From assembly GCA_916700875.1 (NCBI GenBank), contig CAKAKS010000066.1:17232361-17296360 (forward strand): a stretch of DNA of 64,000 nt, read 5' to 3'. The notes below the pieces were generated by a model. It was not told where the DNA came from. It saw only the letters and a list, made by a program, of their open reading frames with translations, and did not search any database. Positions 1 to 11,200 of this stretch are shown here, piece by piece. The position numbers were made by a program, and so were the translations under genes. The DNA is from Sebastes aleutianus (Eukaryota > Chordata > Actinopteri > Perciformes > Sebastidae). Within the stretch, counting starts at the first letter, position 1. Each line of letters opens with the position of its first letter.

Positions 1-214
1 ATGAGGCCCACTTAGCCCTTCTGTTTACACTACAGCGGAGACAAAGCTTTGGCCAAATGCTACCCTATCCGCTTACTAAGGGACTGTCTGGAGGATGAAT
101 GTGCACTACAAGGGGTGTCATAGATCAAGCACAAGTAAGAAACAAACGGTTGATCAGGGTACATTCATCATTGGTGACAGTTAAAGCTGCAGTGGGTAGA
201 AATGGAGCAAATAT

Positions 215-775
215 AATTAAAAAAAGTTATTTTTATAAAACGGTCACTATATATCCTGACAGTAGTGCCTCTGTGTCCTCCGGTGTCTTCCAGTGCTCCT
301 AATGGCATCTGCAGGATTTCACAGACCGGAGGAAAACAACCAGTCAGAGCTGAGCTGGAGTCTGCCGTCTCTGAGCAGCTGTCAATCACTCGCGAACTCC
401 GATCAAACGGTCAAACTAGGCAGCACTGATCAAATATGAATCAATATTCTGTTACTGTAATGCCTATTTCTCACCTCAAATGTTTTCAGAAACATCTTGT
501 AGTGTACTGTTTAGCTGTAAAATTAGAAAGTTTGTGACCCGGCAGCCATGTTGAGAACAGTTGAAGAAATACCAAGCACCGCCCACCAGCCGGAGCACAG
601 CCAATAGGAACGCTCTCTCTCTGAAATGACCTATGATTTTTTAAAGCCTGAAAACAGAGCCATGATGAGGTGCAGAAGTCTAGTTATCTCTCAGAACACT
701 TTAATTACAATATGGGGAAAGGTTATTGTGGAATTGTTTGCCTAATGATGCCAAACCTTTCTGCACACTGAAGCT
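215..775. repeat. Dispersed repeat common in percomorph fish genomes
   Basis: From about 215 through the stretch with gcccaccagccggagcacag and ttatctctcagaacacttt, the sequence matches from memory a high-copy interspersed sequence in perch-like fish. Class and exact ends are uncertain. Confidence 0.5.
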
Positions 776-1463
776 TAAAACTTGTAAAATATGTTTCAAT
801 AGGAAATATTAATGCTAACTTTGTTAAAAGTGAGTATGACAGACTTGTTATATAGAACTGTTGTGGACCAGAGTAGGTGCAGCCTACCAGCGCTGTGCGG
901 GAACAGAAGGTAGAATCACATTGAGGGTCGTAGCAAATGGGAGAGCCAGGGTTTATGTAGTGTTGCATGCATGTAAGAAAGCTGGCTTTTAAGTAGCTAA
1001 TTTGTGTGCGTGAATCGCTCAATATTTGAGGATGTTTTTTTGTAGTTGGGCACACATGAATGTGCGGGTATGTGTGTGAGCAGCTTCCTGGCTCAGCCAG
1101 TGGCTTGGCTTTGTGAAAGCGTGTGGATTCTGTGTCTGTGAGTTGACCGCTACAAGAGCTCAGCGGCGGAAAGAAAGCTCTGTTACAGCTGGGAAAAGCC
1201 CTGTTTGAATAGAGGGATGAATGCAAGAGGCCTAAGCACTTTCTTGTTTTTCATTTTCTCCTTTGCCTGCGCTTACCTTAACGCACGCTGGCATGCAGTT
1301 GTTTTGCTAAGAACTTTCAATTGGACTGTGTTTGGCTCAGAAAAATGTTTTTTTCAAAATAGTTTTGGTTGAGAGAATTATGTTTCTGTTTATTATACTA
1401 TGTCAAGGCTCTCACAGCTGGTCATTTTCCAGAGCGCCTCTCCTGCACATATACTAATTAGCG

Positions 1464-1562
1464 TATGTGCCAATGTTTGTATGTTGCAAAGGGATTTTGG
1501 ACGTTTTGGGCTTCCACCAAAACTTCCAAAATCCCTGTGCAACATACAAACATCTGCACATG
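1464..1562. ncRNA. Long near-perfect hairpin, pre-miRNA-like or young MITE
   Basis: Arms 1473-1509 and 1517-1553 pair at 35 of 37 positions around a 7-nt loop (1510-1516). A further 7 pairs (one G-U, 1464-1470 with 1556-1562) lie outside a 2x2 internal loop. Length and loop suit a microRNA precursor within the host intron, but such perfect pairing also fits a recent inverted-repeat insertion. No known miRNA seed was recognised. Confidence 0.4.
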
Positions 1563-2122
1563 AAGCCTGTGCACTTGAGCTCAGACATGGTAGTTGTCAG
1601 CACACTTGGTCCATGAGATGCTTGTGAAAACATTGGTAAGCTCACTAATGGAAACCTTGGAAAGTTACGCCAAATAACAAGGCTGTGGTCTTTCTCTTTA
1701 ATGGTGTTTTTGAAAAAGGAAAACCCTCCTTGCACAGATCATAGCTTATGGTTCTTTTTGTTGATTTAAAAACTCACAGCGTAAAGCCTCGTGAAGTAAG
1801 TCGCTGTGTGATTTTAAGCCCGGCGAGATTTGAAGTTTGTCAGGTCTTAGTGCCGAATCACAGAGCACAGCACAAGTCCTGAAGAGGCGTCCCGCTGTGA
1901 GCTAACCTGACAAATCAACCAGGCTGAGACCAGCACTTCCTGTCTTTGTGCCTTCTCATCAGGGCTTCTCAGTGGGAGCACAGAAATGAGGTGAAGACAA
2001 TGGATAAGGCAGGCGTTCTGGTTTTTCACGAGTACTAGTGTCAGTGGGAGGTAAAGATGTGTTCAGGTACATACTGTATGGCCTGGTTTTATCTAACCAT
2101 TTCAATTCTCCCTGCTTTCCAG

Positions 2123-2218
2123 AGCTCCTCTAATGGCGTTACACTGGGAACACCAAACAAGGCGACCATCACCATCCTGTCCAATGACAATGCCTTTGGA
2201 ATAGTCGCCTTCAACACA
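2123..2218 (+). CDS. adgrv1: adgrv1 exon 1 of window: end of Calx-beta repeat 1
   Basis: Phase 0 to 0, acceptor ctttccag, donor GTAAGA. Encodes [11 protein letters not shown] and the first hallmark turn [11 protein letters not shown]. By comparison with the mammalian protein this lies about 100 residues from the N terminus, so the signal-peptide exon(s) must lie left of the window. Confidence 0.88.
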
Positions 2219-5200
2219 GTAAGAAACCCACATGCATCTTGTATTCTTATTATTTGTTCATTCACTTTAATCTCATCCATTACAGTCTATCACTTATAAT
2301 TTCTAATGATTAATTCTGCATCAATTTATCATAGTTTGTCACATGCTATTATAATGCAAATGTTTTAACAGCAGCAGCTTTGAGAAACCTGTAACAAGGA
2401 GAATATTCGTTTATTTATGTAAATTATTTTGAGTGTAAGAGACCTCCGGAATAAACATATTTGGGATTTCTTTCTTAAATCAAAACTCCAAACAGTTTTT
2501 TCTTAGGATAAGCAAAGCTGCCTGGACTCTTGTATTGATCCTTTAGGAAACTGTCAGCTCCTTTTAAAGGGTATACGAGGCACCGAACCCCAACTACAAT
2601 AATGTATTCCTCCTACTAACAATGTATTAATCATGCTCCAGTCAATTTCCCAGTTTGTGCCACGTTGTATCTGATTTGTGCCTGTGGTCACCAGTATTGC
2701 AAAACGTTTTTGGCCACACCAACCTGCACTTGCACCATAAGCATGCACTTGCATTTGCGACCAATTACCATGTCAGTAAGTAGTAGTAGAAAGTAAAGGA
2801 TCGGGGGTGGAGTCATTTGGACCCACTACAGCAGAGAGGGATTCAATCACGCTAGTACTGTGGTTTTGGGAGAAGTGACCATCTAGTGGTTGTGGGTTCC
2901 CTGGGGTAATTAAAACCACAACACTCACTTATCAGTGGAAGTTTTTAGCGTTGCCATGGTAGCTGTGGTATAACTGTTTGCCCTACAACCCCCAGATGGT
3001 CTCAGATGCTGGATAATGATTTGGCTTGCTTAGAATCAATAAAGGCCTCCTGGCCTTGGGAGATGTGTTTATGTTAGAGCACTAAATTAATTCCTGCCTT
3101 TGCTTTGTTTTCTTCTTCATTTGTATTCTCCTGAATTTCTTTGGTTATGGCAAATTGAACTTGAATTATGTTGAAAAACAAAAGGGGATTTAACTTCCAA
3201 ATGTTAAGACCACAATAAGGACTTCCAAATACTGTGAGATTGAATGTGATATTTACTCCATGTTGCCATGGAATATAGTTTTTAATGCTGCATATTCCGC
3301 TTCGTTCAATTTCCTTTGTGTCTGTGTCTCTTTCAATTCAATTACACTACTTTATTAGCATGACCTTCTGTCTGAAGTACTGCTGCCAAAGCATTACACA
3401 CACAATAAAAGATACAAATTATATGAATTTATCTATTCGTTCACTATTATTCGTAATGATCAATATATGTAAAAATGTGTAGCAGTTCCAAAATCGAGAA
3501 GACTGGACACAAAACATGAAAAAACAGTTATTAAAACAGAAAGGACAACTCAAAATTAAATTAGTCAAATTAAATCAAACGTTGTCTTGGTTACATTGTT
3601 ATGTTGTCAGTTGGCTGTACTTGATAAGGATCTGTCTTTGATTTGTCAGTAAAGAGATAATCAGCTCATTTGTATTGTACTTGTTATTGCAATCATTCAA
3701 ATATGAGGTTTTGCTTTGTTTCAGAATTTAATTTATTCTAATTGAGAATAAGAAACTGTGTTGAAATTGATTAAATTGAACTTACTGGGGTTGTCTGTTT
3801 CACTGTCTCACCCTTTTCATCTCAGACTGAAGAGATTGTAGTCGATGAACCAAGAGGAAGGAACCATTATGTGCCTTTCACCCTAATTAGAGAAAAGGGA
3901 ACATTCGGGACTGTGACCGTGAACTTCGAGGTGAGGACAATGTACTGTGCATACAACTAACAAACCTAAGACACTGTGCCTTCTGGTACTTAAGAAGGAC
4001 AGACAGTGTTATAGATATGTTCCTGACAAATGGGCTTGTTTTGAGCTTGTTTAAGATGCTTTTGTAAGTTTATCCCACTGGCTGAACATAGAATCTTCAT
4101 TATTTATATGCAGCATATTAATGATAAATGAAATCCCACATAGAGTACATGGGAATGCCAAGTGTAACATCACTGTGACTCCTCCTGTTCAGATCTCTGA
4201 AGGTCCAAACCCTGCCATTGAGGACCTCAGTCCAGACAGAGGGAACATCACCATTCCTGTGGGACAGGCTGTAGTGCATTTCAGTATCCTCATCCAGGAT
4301 GATCAGGTATTGAACACACTTGTCATTTAAATCTGATCCATATATTTGACCACATGTCTTATATATGGATAAGCTTGTGCTGATCTGTCCCTACATCTAT
4401 CCCATCATCATCTTTTTTAGACATTGTTAGTTTGAGTTTTTTTGGCATTTAAAAAGAATATCCAAATTGCCCCCATGGGTTTGGAAAGTTTGAAAGGAGC
4501 AATCAGGTTTTTTGAAACAGTTGTATGTATGAACAACTGCATTTTAATGTGTTTCCTCTTCTTTGTTGGCCAGATTCCAGAGGATGATGAGGTGTTTTCA
4601 GTCAGGCTAACGGGCGTGGCAGGTGGAGCCCTCCTCAGTCCCAACGCCAGCAGTGTCCAGCTGAGAATCCGGCGTAATGACAGCCCACTGCGGTTCGCCC
4701 AGTCTATCATGGCAGTACCAGAGTCCGCTGGAGTCATTGCCCTCAATGTGACCCGTGGTCGCTTGACTGAGGACGGTCCACTCGTCGGCTCTGTCGACAC
4801 CGAGGTTCCTTTCTTTCAATCCAGTCATTTATTTACATAAACTTTTGACTGTTAAAGAATAGGGCACATCCACTTTAATTATATATGCACAGTATATTCT
4901 ATGAAATATATATGTATAAGCATAAGAAAAATGTATACAAACCATCTGGACTATACTGTCTTTAGGTCTCTGTAGATTACATGGTGGTGAGCGGTGAAGG
5001 ACTGGTCAGCGCCACACCAGATGTGGATTTCCTCGACCTACAGCCAGTCAGAACAGTTACATTCCCCCCGTTTGTCTACACGGCCAGCCTGTTGTTCAAA
5101 ATCAGTGATGACGACAAGCCAGAAATCGCAGAATCCTTCCATCTGGTCTTGCTGGAGGAGACCATCAGAGGAGATGCTGTGCTAGTATCACCCAATGCTG

Positions 5201-8200
5201 TGCTGGTGACCATCGAGCCCAATGATAAGCCCCATGGGGTCCTGTCAATCAGCAGCAGCGCAGTCATTCAGCCAATCACCATCAATGAAGACCTGACACA
5301 GAGGTGGATAACTTATGAATGCTTATGAAACTGTGATGACATATATCCCATTGAATGGGTACAATAACATAAGGGTGTCATAATAAAAAGGAAAAGAATC
5401 CAGGATTATTGCGTCTTTAACAATCCTTTGTTCCTCTATCATTTCCTCTAGATTTGAAGGAATCATTATTGTAAGAAATGGAGGCAGCTATGGTGCCGTG
5501 TCCGCCAACTGGTCCATCAGTAGAAACTCCAGTGACCACTCCCCAGTGTTGGATGATTTGAGCCCTGCAGCAGGGACAGTAAGCTTTGCTGCCGGTCAGG
5601 TGACAGCTGTGATTCCACTCGACATTGTGACCGATGATCTACCTGAAGAAGCAGAGACTTTTGTTCTCAAGCTGCTGCCCAATACTACAACTGGAGGCGC
5701 AGAGGTCGACGAGCCAACGGAGGTCAGTTTAGAGCAGATCTATGATAGCCCAATTTTTATTTATTGCTATCGTGTTACTATAATGGGTTTGTAACAGAGA
5801 GAGAAAAGACAGACAGAAGGCTGCACTTGTTAGGGAGCATATCGTCCAGATGTTGTGCATGTGTTATGCACATGTGAGTGTTTGTGTGTGACCTACTGTA
5901 AGGTACAGTGGCAAACTTGGCACGTTCTGCAAAAGTCGACCCCTTAGTGTGTCACGTCGCTCTGTGGGTGTTCCCTTAATGTGGTTGAATCAAAACAAAG
6001 TGGAAACAGCAGGCACACTCTGTGTGTGGTGTCTGTGTGTTCTTTTTTAGAAAGCGTGGGTGAAGTGGTGACAGGTTTTTTATAGCTTCCATCTTTGTCC
6101 AAGCCTCTTGGCCATGTGTGAAAGCAGTGGGCAGATCTAAGTCTTGTTTATATTGAAGGCATGAAATGAGACGCATGCAAACTCTGCTTTTGGTCACATA
6201 CAAACACGCACCAGAACACCACCTCAGGTTGTGAGGTTAGAACGTCTGTTTGCCATCTGTGCAGAAAGAGTTGGCTCAGCAGAAAGAATTAATAAACGAC
6301 TTTAACAGTAGGACGAGTTAATCAGCGTTAATTGCCATTAATGTGAAGATATATCACAGACATGACACTGAGCTGTAAATCGGCTATTGTGAGCATGCCA
6401 AGCAATGCATCAGACAAGTGTAGGTTTCAGGGAAATGAATGAGCCTCAGTTAAAATGCTCATAAAAACTACTCTAGCAGTCTTAGCAGAGTTAATTAAAG
6501 AGGATGCCTCTCTAAAGTTAGCTCAGGGCTCTTTTTTACTACTTTCAGTCTCACTTGTTTTCTTTCCTCTCTCTGCTCCACACCTCTCCTTTCTTCTTCT
6601 TGTGACCCAAGATAGTCTTAGTAACACAAAAACAGGATGCACAACAACATCCTCCAAAGTAATTGATGGTAAATGTGGGCTTCATTGCAATTATGCCCTC
6701 ACATCTTAAAGATCAATCACCTTGCTCCTCACTGCACACGGGCCTGCATACGGCCTGGACGAGCTCCTTCATAGGCAGTGAAGTTAAGGCCAATCTGTCA
6801 AATTAGTGAAATCCCATTCTCTTCCAAGACAAAGTATATAAATTTAATTGTTAAATATGAACATATTATAATGTTAATCATTATTAGTTTCAACCCAAGC
6901 ATTAATTTGGTTGATGAAGCTAATGGGGGCAATTGGCGGACTTACAGGAACCTGTGAGGGACTATTTGAGGCAATAAGTAAGCAAGGTTACAGTTAATCA
7001 ACATACCTATAACCTTTCTCAGTCCACAACTAAGAATGTGTTTTTGATCGTTCGCTCATCAGTTAAAATGTAACATTAACCCACGTCTCCTTTCTTTTGC
7101 TGATTTGTTATTTTTATTCCCACTCTTCGTCTGGTCTTCCCCGCTCTGTCCCCCAGATGGTGTTCTACATCCAGGACAGTGACGATGTCTATGGGCTTTT
7201 TCGGTTTGACCCAGCCAAAGAGCAAAGCATCCAGAGCCAACCTGAGGGCCGTTTCCTGTCGCTGAATTTCCTGCGAGAAGGTGGTACACTGGGTGATGTG
7301 TATATGACCCTCACCGCCCTCTACATCCCTGCAGGCCCAATAGACCCAGCACTGGCCCGGGACCAGGTTCTGAATGTTAGCAGGTCCATTAATGTGGTGT
7401 TTTCCCGTGAACGGATGGTCCACGTCATACTGCCAATCAGGAATGATGCCTTTCTGCAGAATGGAGCTCATTTCTTAATACAGGTAACAAGACTGGAAAC
7501 AAGAGCAACCCATAAGCGACACATGTCTGGATGAAATATATATTTATATATATATACAGTATATACAGTATATTTTCACTCTAACCCTTTTTTAAGTTGT
7601 AATCCAGGCAACATTTTGCTAGCACGCCCAAAAATGTGCTCTTTCTGTTGTGTGTTTTCACTTGTGGCCAAATCCGTGCCATCCAAACTTTAAGTGCCTC
7701 ATTTGCATGTGTGAACGGTTTGACACTGGCACTCAAATCTGGCATGTTGCTATGGGATTCGCCCAACTGTCCAAACTAACAACACCGCCTAGCTCTTAAA
7801 GCAAGCAAAAAAAGTACAAAAAAAGCCTCCTTCACATTCGGTACAACCATAATCACGTCACACACTTTCAGTCAAACCCTTTAACACATACATGCACGAA
7901 CATAAAAGGAGTGAATGGAGCACTGACGGGTCATTCAATACATCTTTAAAACCAGATGGTGTAGAATGAGCTGTATCTTTGATGAATGAATTATTACACA
8001 TTTTGCCTGTTTGAGACTTCTATTAATCAAGTTGTTTCTTCTATTTCCCCTAGTTGAATAAACTGGAGCTGGTTGATATCAACACCCCAATTTACTCAAA
8101 CAGCCCAAGGTTTGGGGGACCTCTAAACCTGACCTTGACTGTCACCCCTGACATTGCAAACGGGGAAATCGGCTTTACAAGTAACACCACGGTGGTGGTT

Positions 8201-11200
8201 TATGAACCAGAGGAGAGCAATACCAGCACAGTAAGATATGACCCCTGTTTTAGCAGTTGTGCATGTGAATAGTATCTGTTATGTGATGCTTGTCTCGATT
8301 GACTTTCAGTAGTTGATTATCACATTAAAACAGCATATAACTATAATGTGTTTTAACGTCATGATGTAGTCAGTGCAGTTACTACTGTAAAAGAAAAAGA
8401 GATGTTTCCTATTTTGCCATTGTAACTGAGATGAGCCAATCACTGACTTTACAGCCACCATGCTGCCAGTCAGAAAACTCCCCTTGTCGACTCTAATCTG
8501 TGTTCAGAAAATGAATTTACTATGTTCCTGCAGCATGTATAGGTGGTTAATTCTAATGATGTTTGGTGCTGCAGGTAACCCTACCCCTGCGGCGTGATGG
8601 GACAGACGGACAGGCTGAAGTGTTCTGGAGTCTTCGGCCAATTGGAGACAATCATGTGGATATAACAGTTAAAGACTTGGAGCCTCTAAGTGGCTCTGTG
8701 GTCTTCATCTCCGGGCAGAGCGATGCTTCCATCAACTTCACTATCATGGCTGACAATATCCCAGAAGTCAATGAGACCTTGCTGCTCACTCTGGATAGGT
8801 AGGGATATTAAACTCCAGGAAACATAATTATTGTTAATTTTGTTAATCATCATCGAGGCATATTAGACCTTTCTGTTCTGCCTATAAACACAACAGTTAT
8901 ACAATAACCTTTTGGGGTTTGGAGTGTGAAGCTGATATTATGTAATGTTTTAGAGCCAACTTATACAACGAGTGAGTCCAGTGGAATAGGAAAGGCTGAG
9001 TGGGTGCTATCTCATCCCATCCCTCCATTGGTTTTCTGGAGATATTTGTGTGGTGTGTGTTTGTGGTAGTGGTTTGGGGGTGGGTTCATCTGTTTGTCTA
9101 TGTTCTGATGAGAACGGCAGCTCTCTCTTCCTCCCACTCCTCCCCTGCAGGGTGGAGACTGCACGCTTTATAGTGTACTTTGGGTAAGTGGAGAGTGGAA
9201 TGAACCTGGGCCTTTTGTGTGGCGTGAATCAAGACTTTGTTTTTCAGAGAAGGGCCTACTTCAGGATTTCTCGGGTCTTTGGTTGACGTGGGGATGAGGG
9301 GGACTTGGGGGGGTAGGGTGGGGGATTCAGTGATGGTGTGAAAAAAGGGAACCCAAAGGAGAGTGGTTGTTGGGGGTAAATAGAGAATCTTCTTTATGTG
9401 TTTCGCTCTAATTTAACCAGGCTTGATTGTGTACCCCTTTTAAAGATGTCAGTGTTTGTATGCATGCAGCGCCTTGGCTGTGTTTGTTTGTTTTGGAGTG
9501 CTTCATTCTGTCATGTCTTTGTCTCTAATTTACTCGTTATGTGATGCTTACTTGGCTCCAATTTTCTCAACATACGCACACATACACACATCCCCCGTGG
9601 AGCAATAAAGAAGCAGGCATGGCGTTGATTGACATTGTTATTAAACGTGGTCTAAACAGCAGGGCCTCAACATATGGAGCCAATAATGAATGAGCATCAC
9701 ACAATGCAAGGAATGCATTACGAAGTTTAGATTAGAGTTGAGCTGGTTTCTCATTCGATCACTTGTTTCAGAAGCTCAAAACACACAACAAAAGAAAAAG
9801 TCCAAGAAACTTCCATGTCAGAGTTTTCATCTACTGCACAATGTAGATGCAATGACTTGGGTAGGTTTCAGTAGTGGTCAGTAGTTGCTATTATGATCTA
9901 ATACTGTTTATGTGTGTTTGTGTTCCAGGAGTAATGTTGAGAATCAGATCCTGAAAGCTGGCTTCACCAGCAGAGAGATTGTCATCATGGAGAACGATGA
10001 CCCCGGGGGAGTCTTTGAGTTCGCCTCATTCTCCAGAGGTCCATGGGTCATCAATGTAAGTCTTGAAACTACAACTTCAAACTAATTCCTTTGTGTAATG
10101 AAGATATCTAACCAGCTACAAACAATGTTAAGCGATTGTTACATTAAACTCCACATATTGTTATTTTGTCTGTTGTGTTTGGTTCTGGTCACATCATCTC
10201 TGGTCACTTTAAACTCACCTAGGAGGGTGAAGCTGTGGAGCTGCATGTGGTCAGAGCCCAGGGACAACTGCTGAAACAGCTGGTGCGATATGCTGTCATG
10301 CCTTCGGGCAACACTGAATTCTATGGCGCCATGGGCATCCTGGAGTTTAAACCAGGAGAGAGAGAGGTGGTAGTGGCACTGGTGGCACGGCCTGATGGGG
10401 TGCCTGAGGTAAGAATATGGTCAATTCAATGTTGACCTTTCAAGTTTATATGATAACTAGGGCTGTCAAAGTTAACACGATAATAACGTGCTGACGCAAA
10501 CTCTTTTTAACGCCTCTAATTTCTTTAACGCATGAATGCAAACAATATTTCGGAGGTTGTAGCGGGCTCAGTCTTAAAGCTAGAAGATACTGGCATCATA
10601 CGAAATTAGAAAAAAAACATTTTTGGCATTTTCAAAGGGGTCCCTTGACCTGAAAATGGGTTCTATGGGTACCCATGAGTCTCCCCTTTACAGACATGCC
10701 CACTTTATGATAATCACATGCAGTTTTGGACAAGTCATAGTCAAGTCAGCGCACTGACACGCTGACAACTGTTTCTGCCTGTTGGATTCGAGTTTGCCAT
10801 GTTATGATTTGAATATATTTTGTAATGCTCTGAACAATATTTGTCATTGTTTTGTGTTGGTAATTGATATCTAGTAATAAATATATATAAAATAAATATA
10901 TACATACATTTGCATAAAGCAGCATATTTGCCCACTCCCATGTTGATAAGAGTATTAAATACTTGATAAATCTCCCTTTAAGGTACATTTTGAACAGATA
11001 AAAAAATGTGTGATCAATTCGTGATTAATCGCTATTAACTATGGACAATTATGCGATAAATCAAGATTAAATATTTGAATCGATTGACAGCCCTAATAAT
11101 AACTATTTAATTCACTGCTAAATGAAGTCCTCCCAGTGTGATAGCGGTAAAGTTTTGTTTAACTAGTGAAAAAAAGTCTTCCAATAGGCTTACAGTAGAT

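Larger units (their letters stand above)
1..2122 (+). other. Intron of adgrv1 upstream of first visible exon
   Basis: No exon recognised. It holds a dispersed percomorph repeat (about 215-775) and a long hairpin (1464-1562). The missing first half of Calx-beta 1 and the signal-peptide exon must lie further left. Confidence 0.75.

Noticed and set aside
719..1226. Long minus-strand open frame (167 codons) in the upstream intron
   Set aside because: Low-complexity, unrelated to any family I know, and overlaps the end of a dispersed repeat; chance frame.
4417..4828. Minus-strand open frames opposite exon 4
   Set aside because: Shadow frames of a real plus-strand exon; no domain or codon-pattern support.
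7157..7159. ATG at the first codon of exon 7 as a translation start
   Set aside because: It is preceded by a strong acceptor and the protein continues the upstream repeat in phase.
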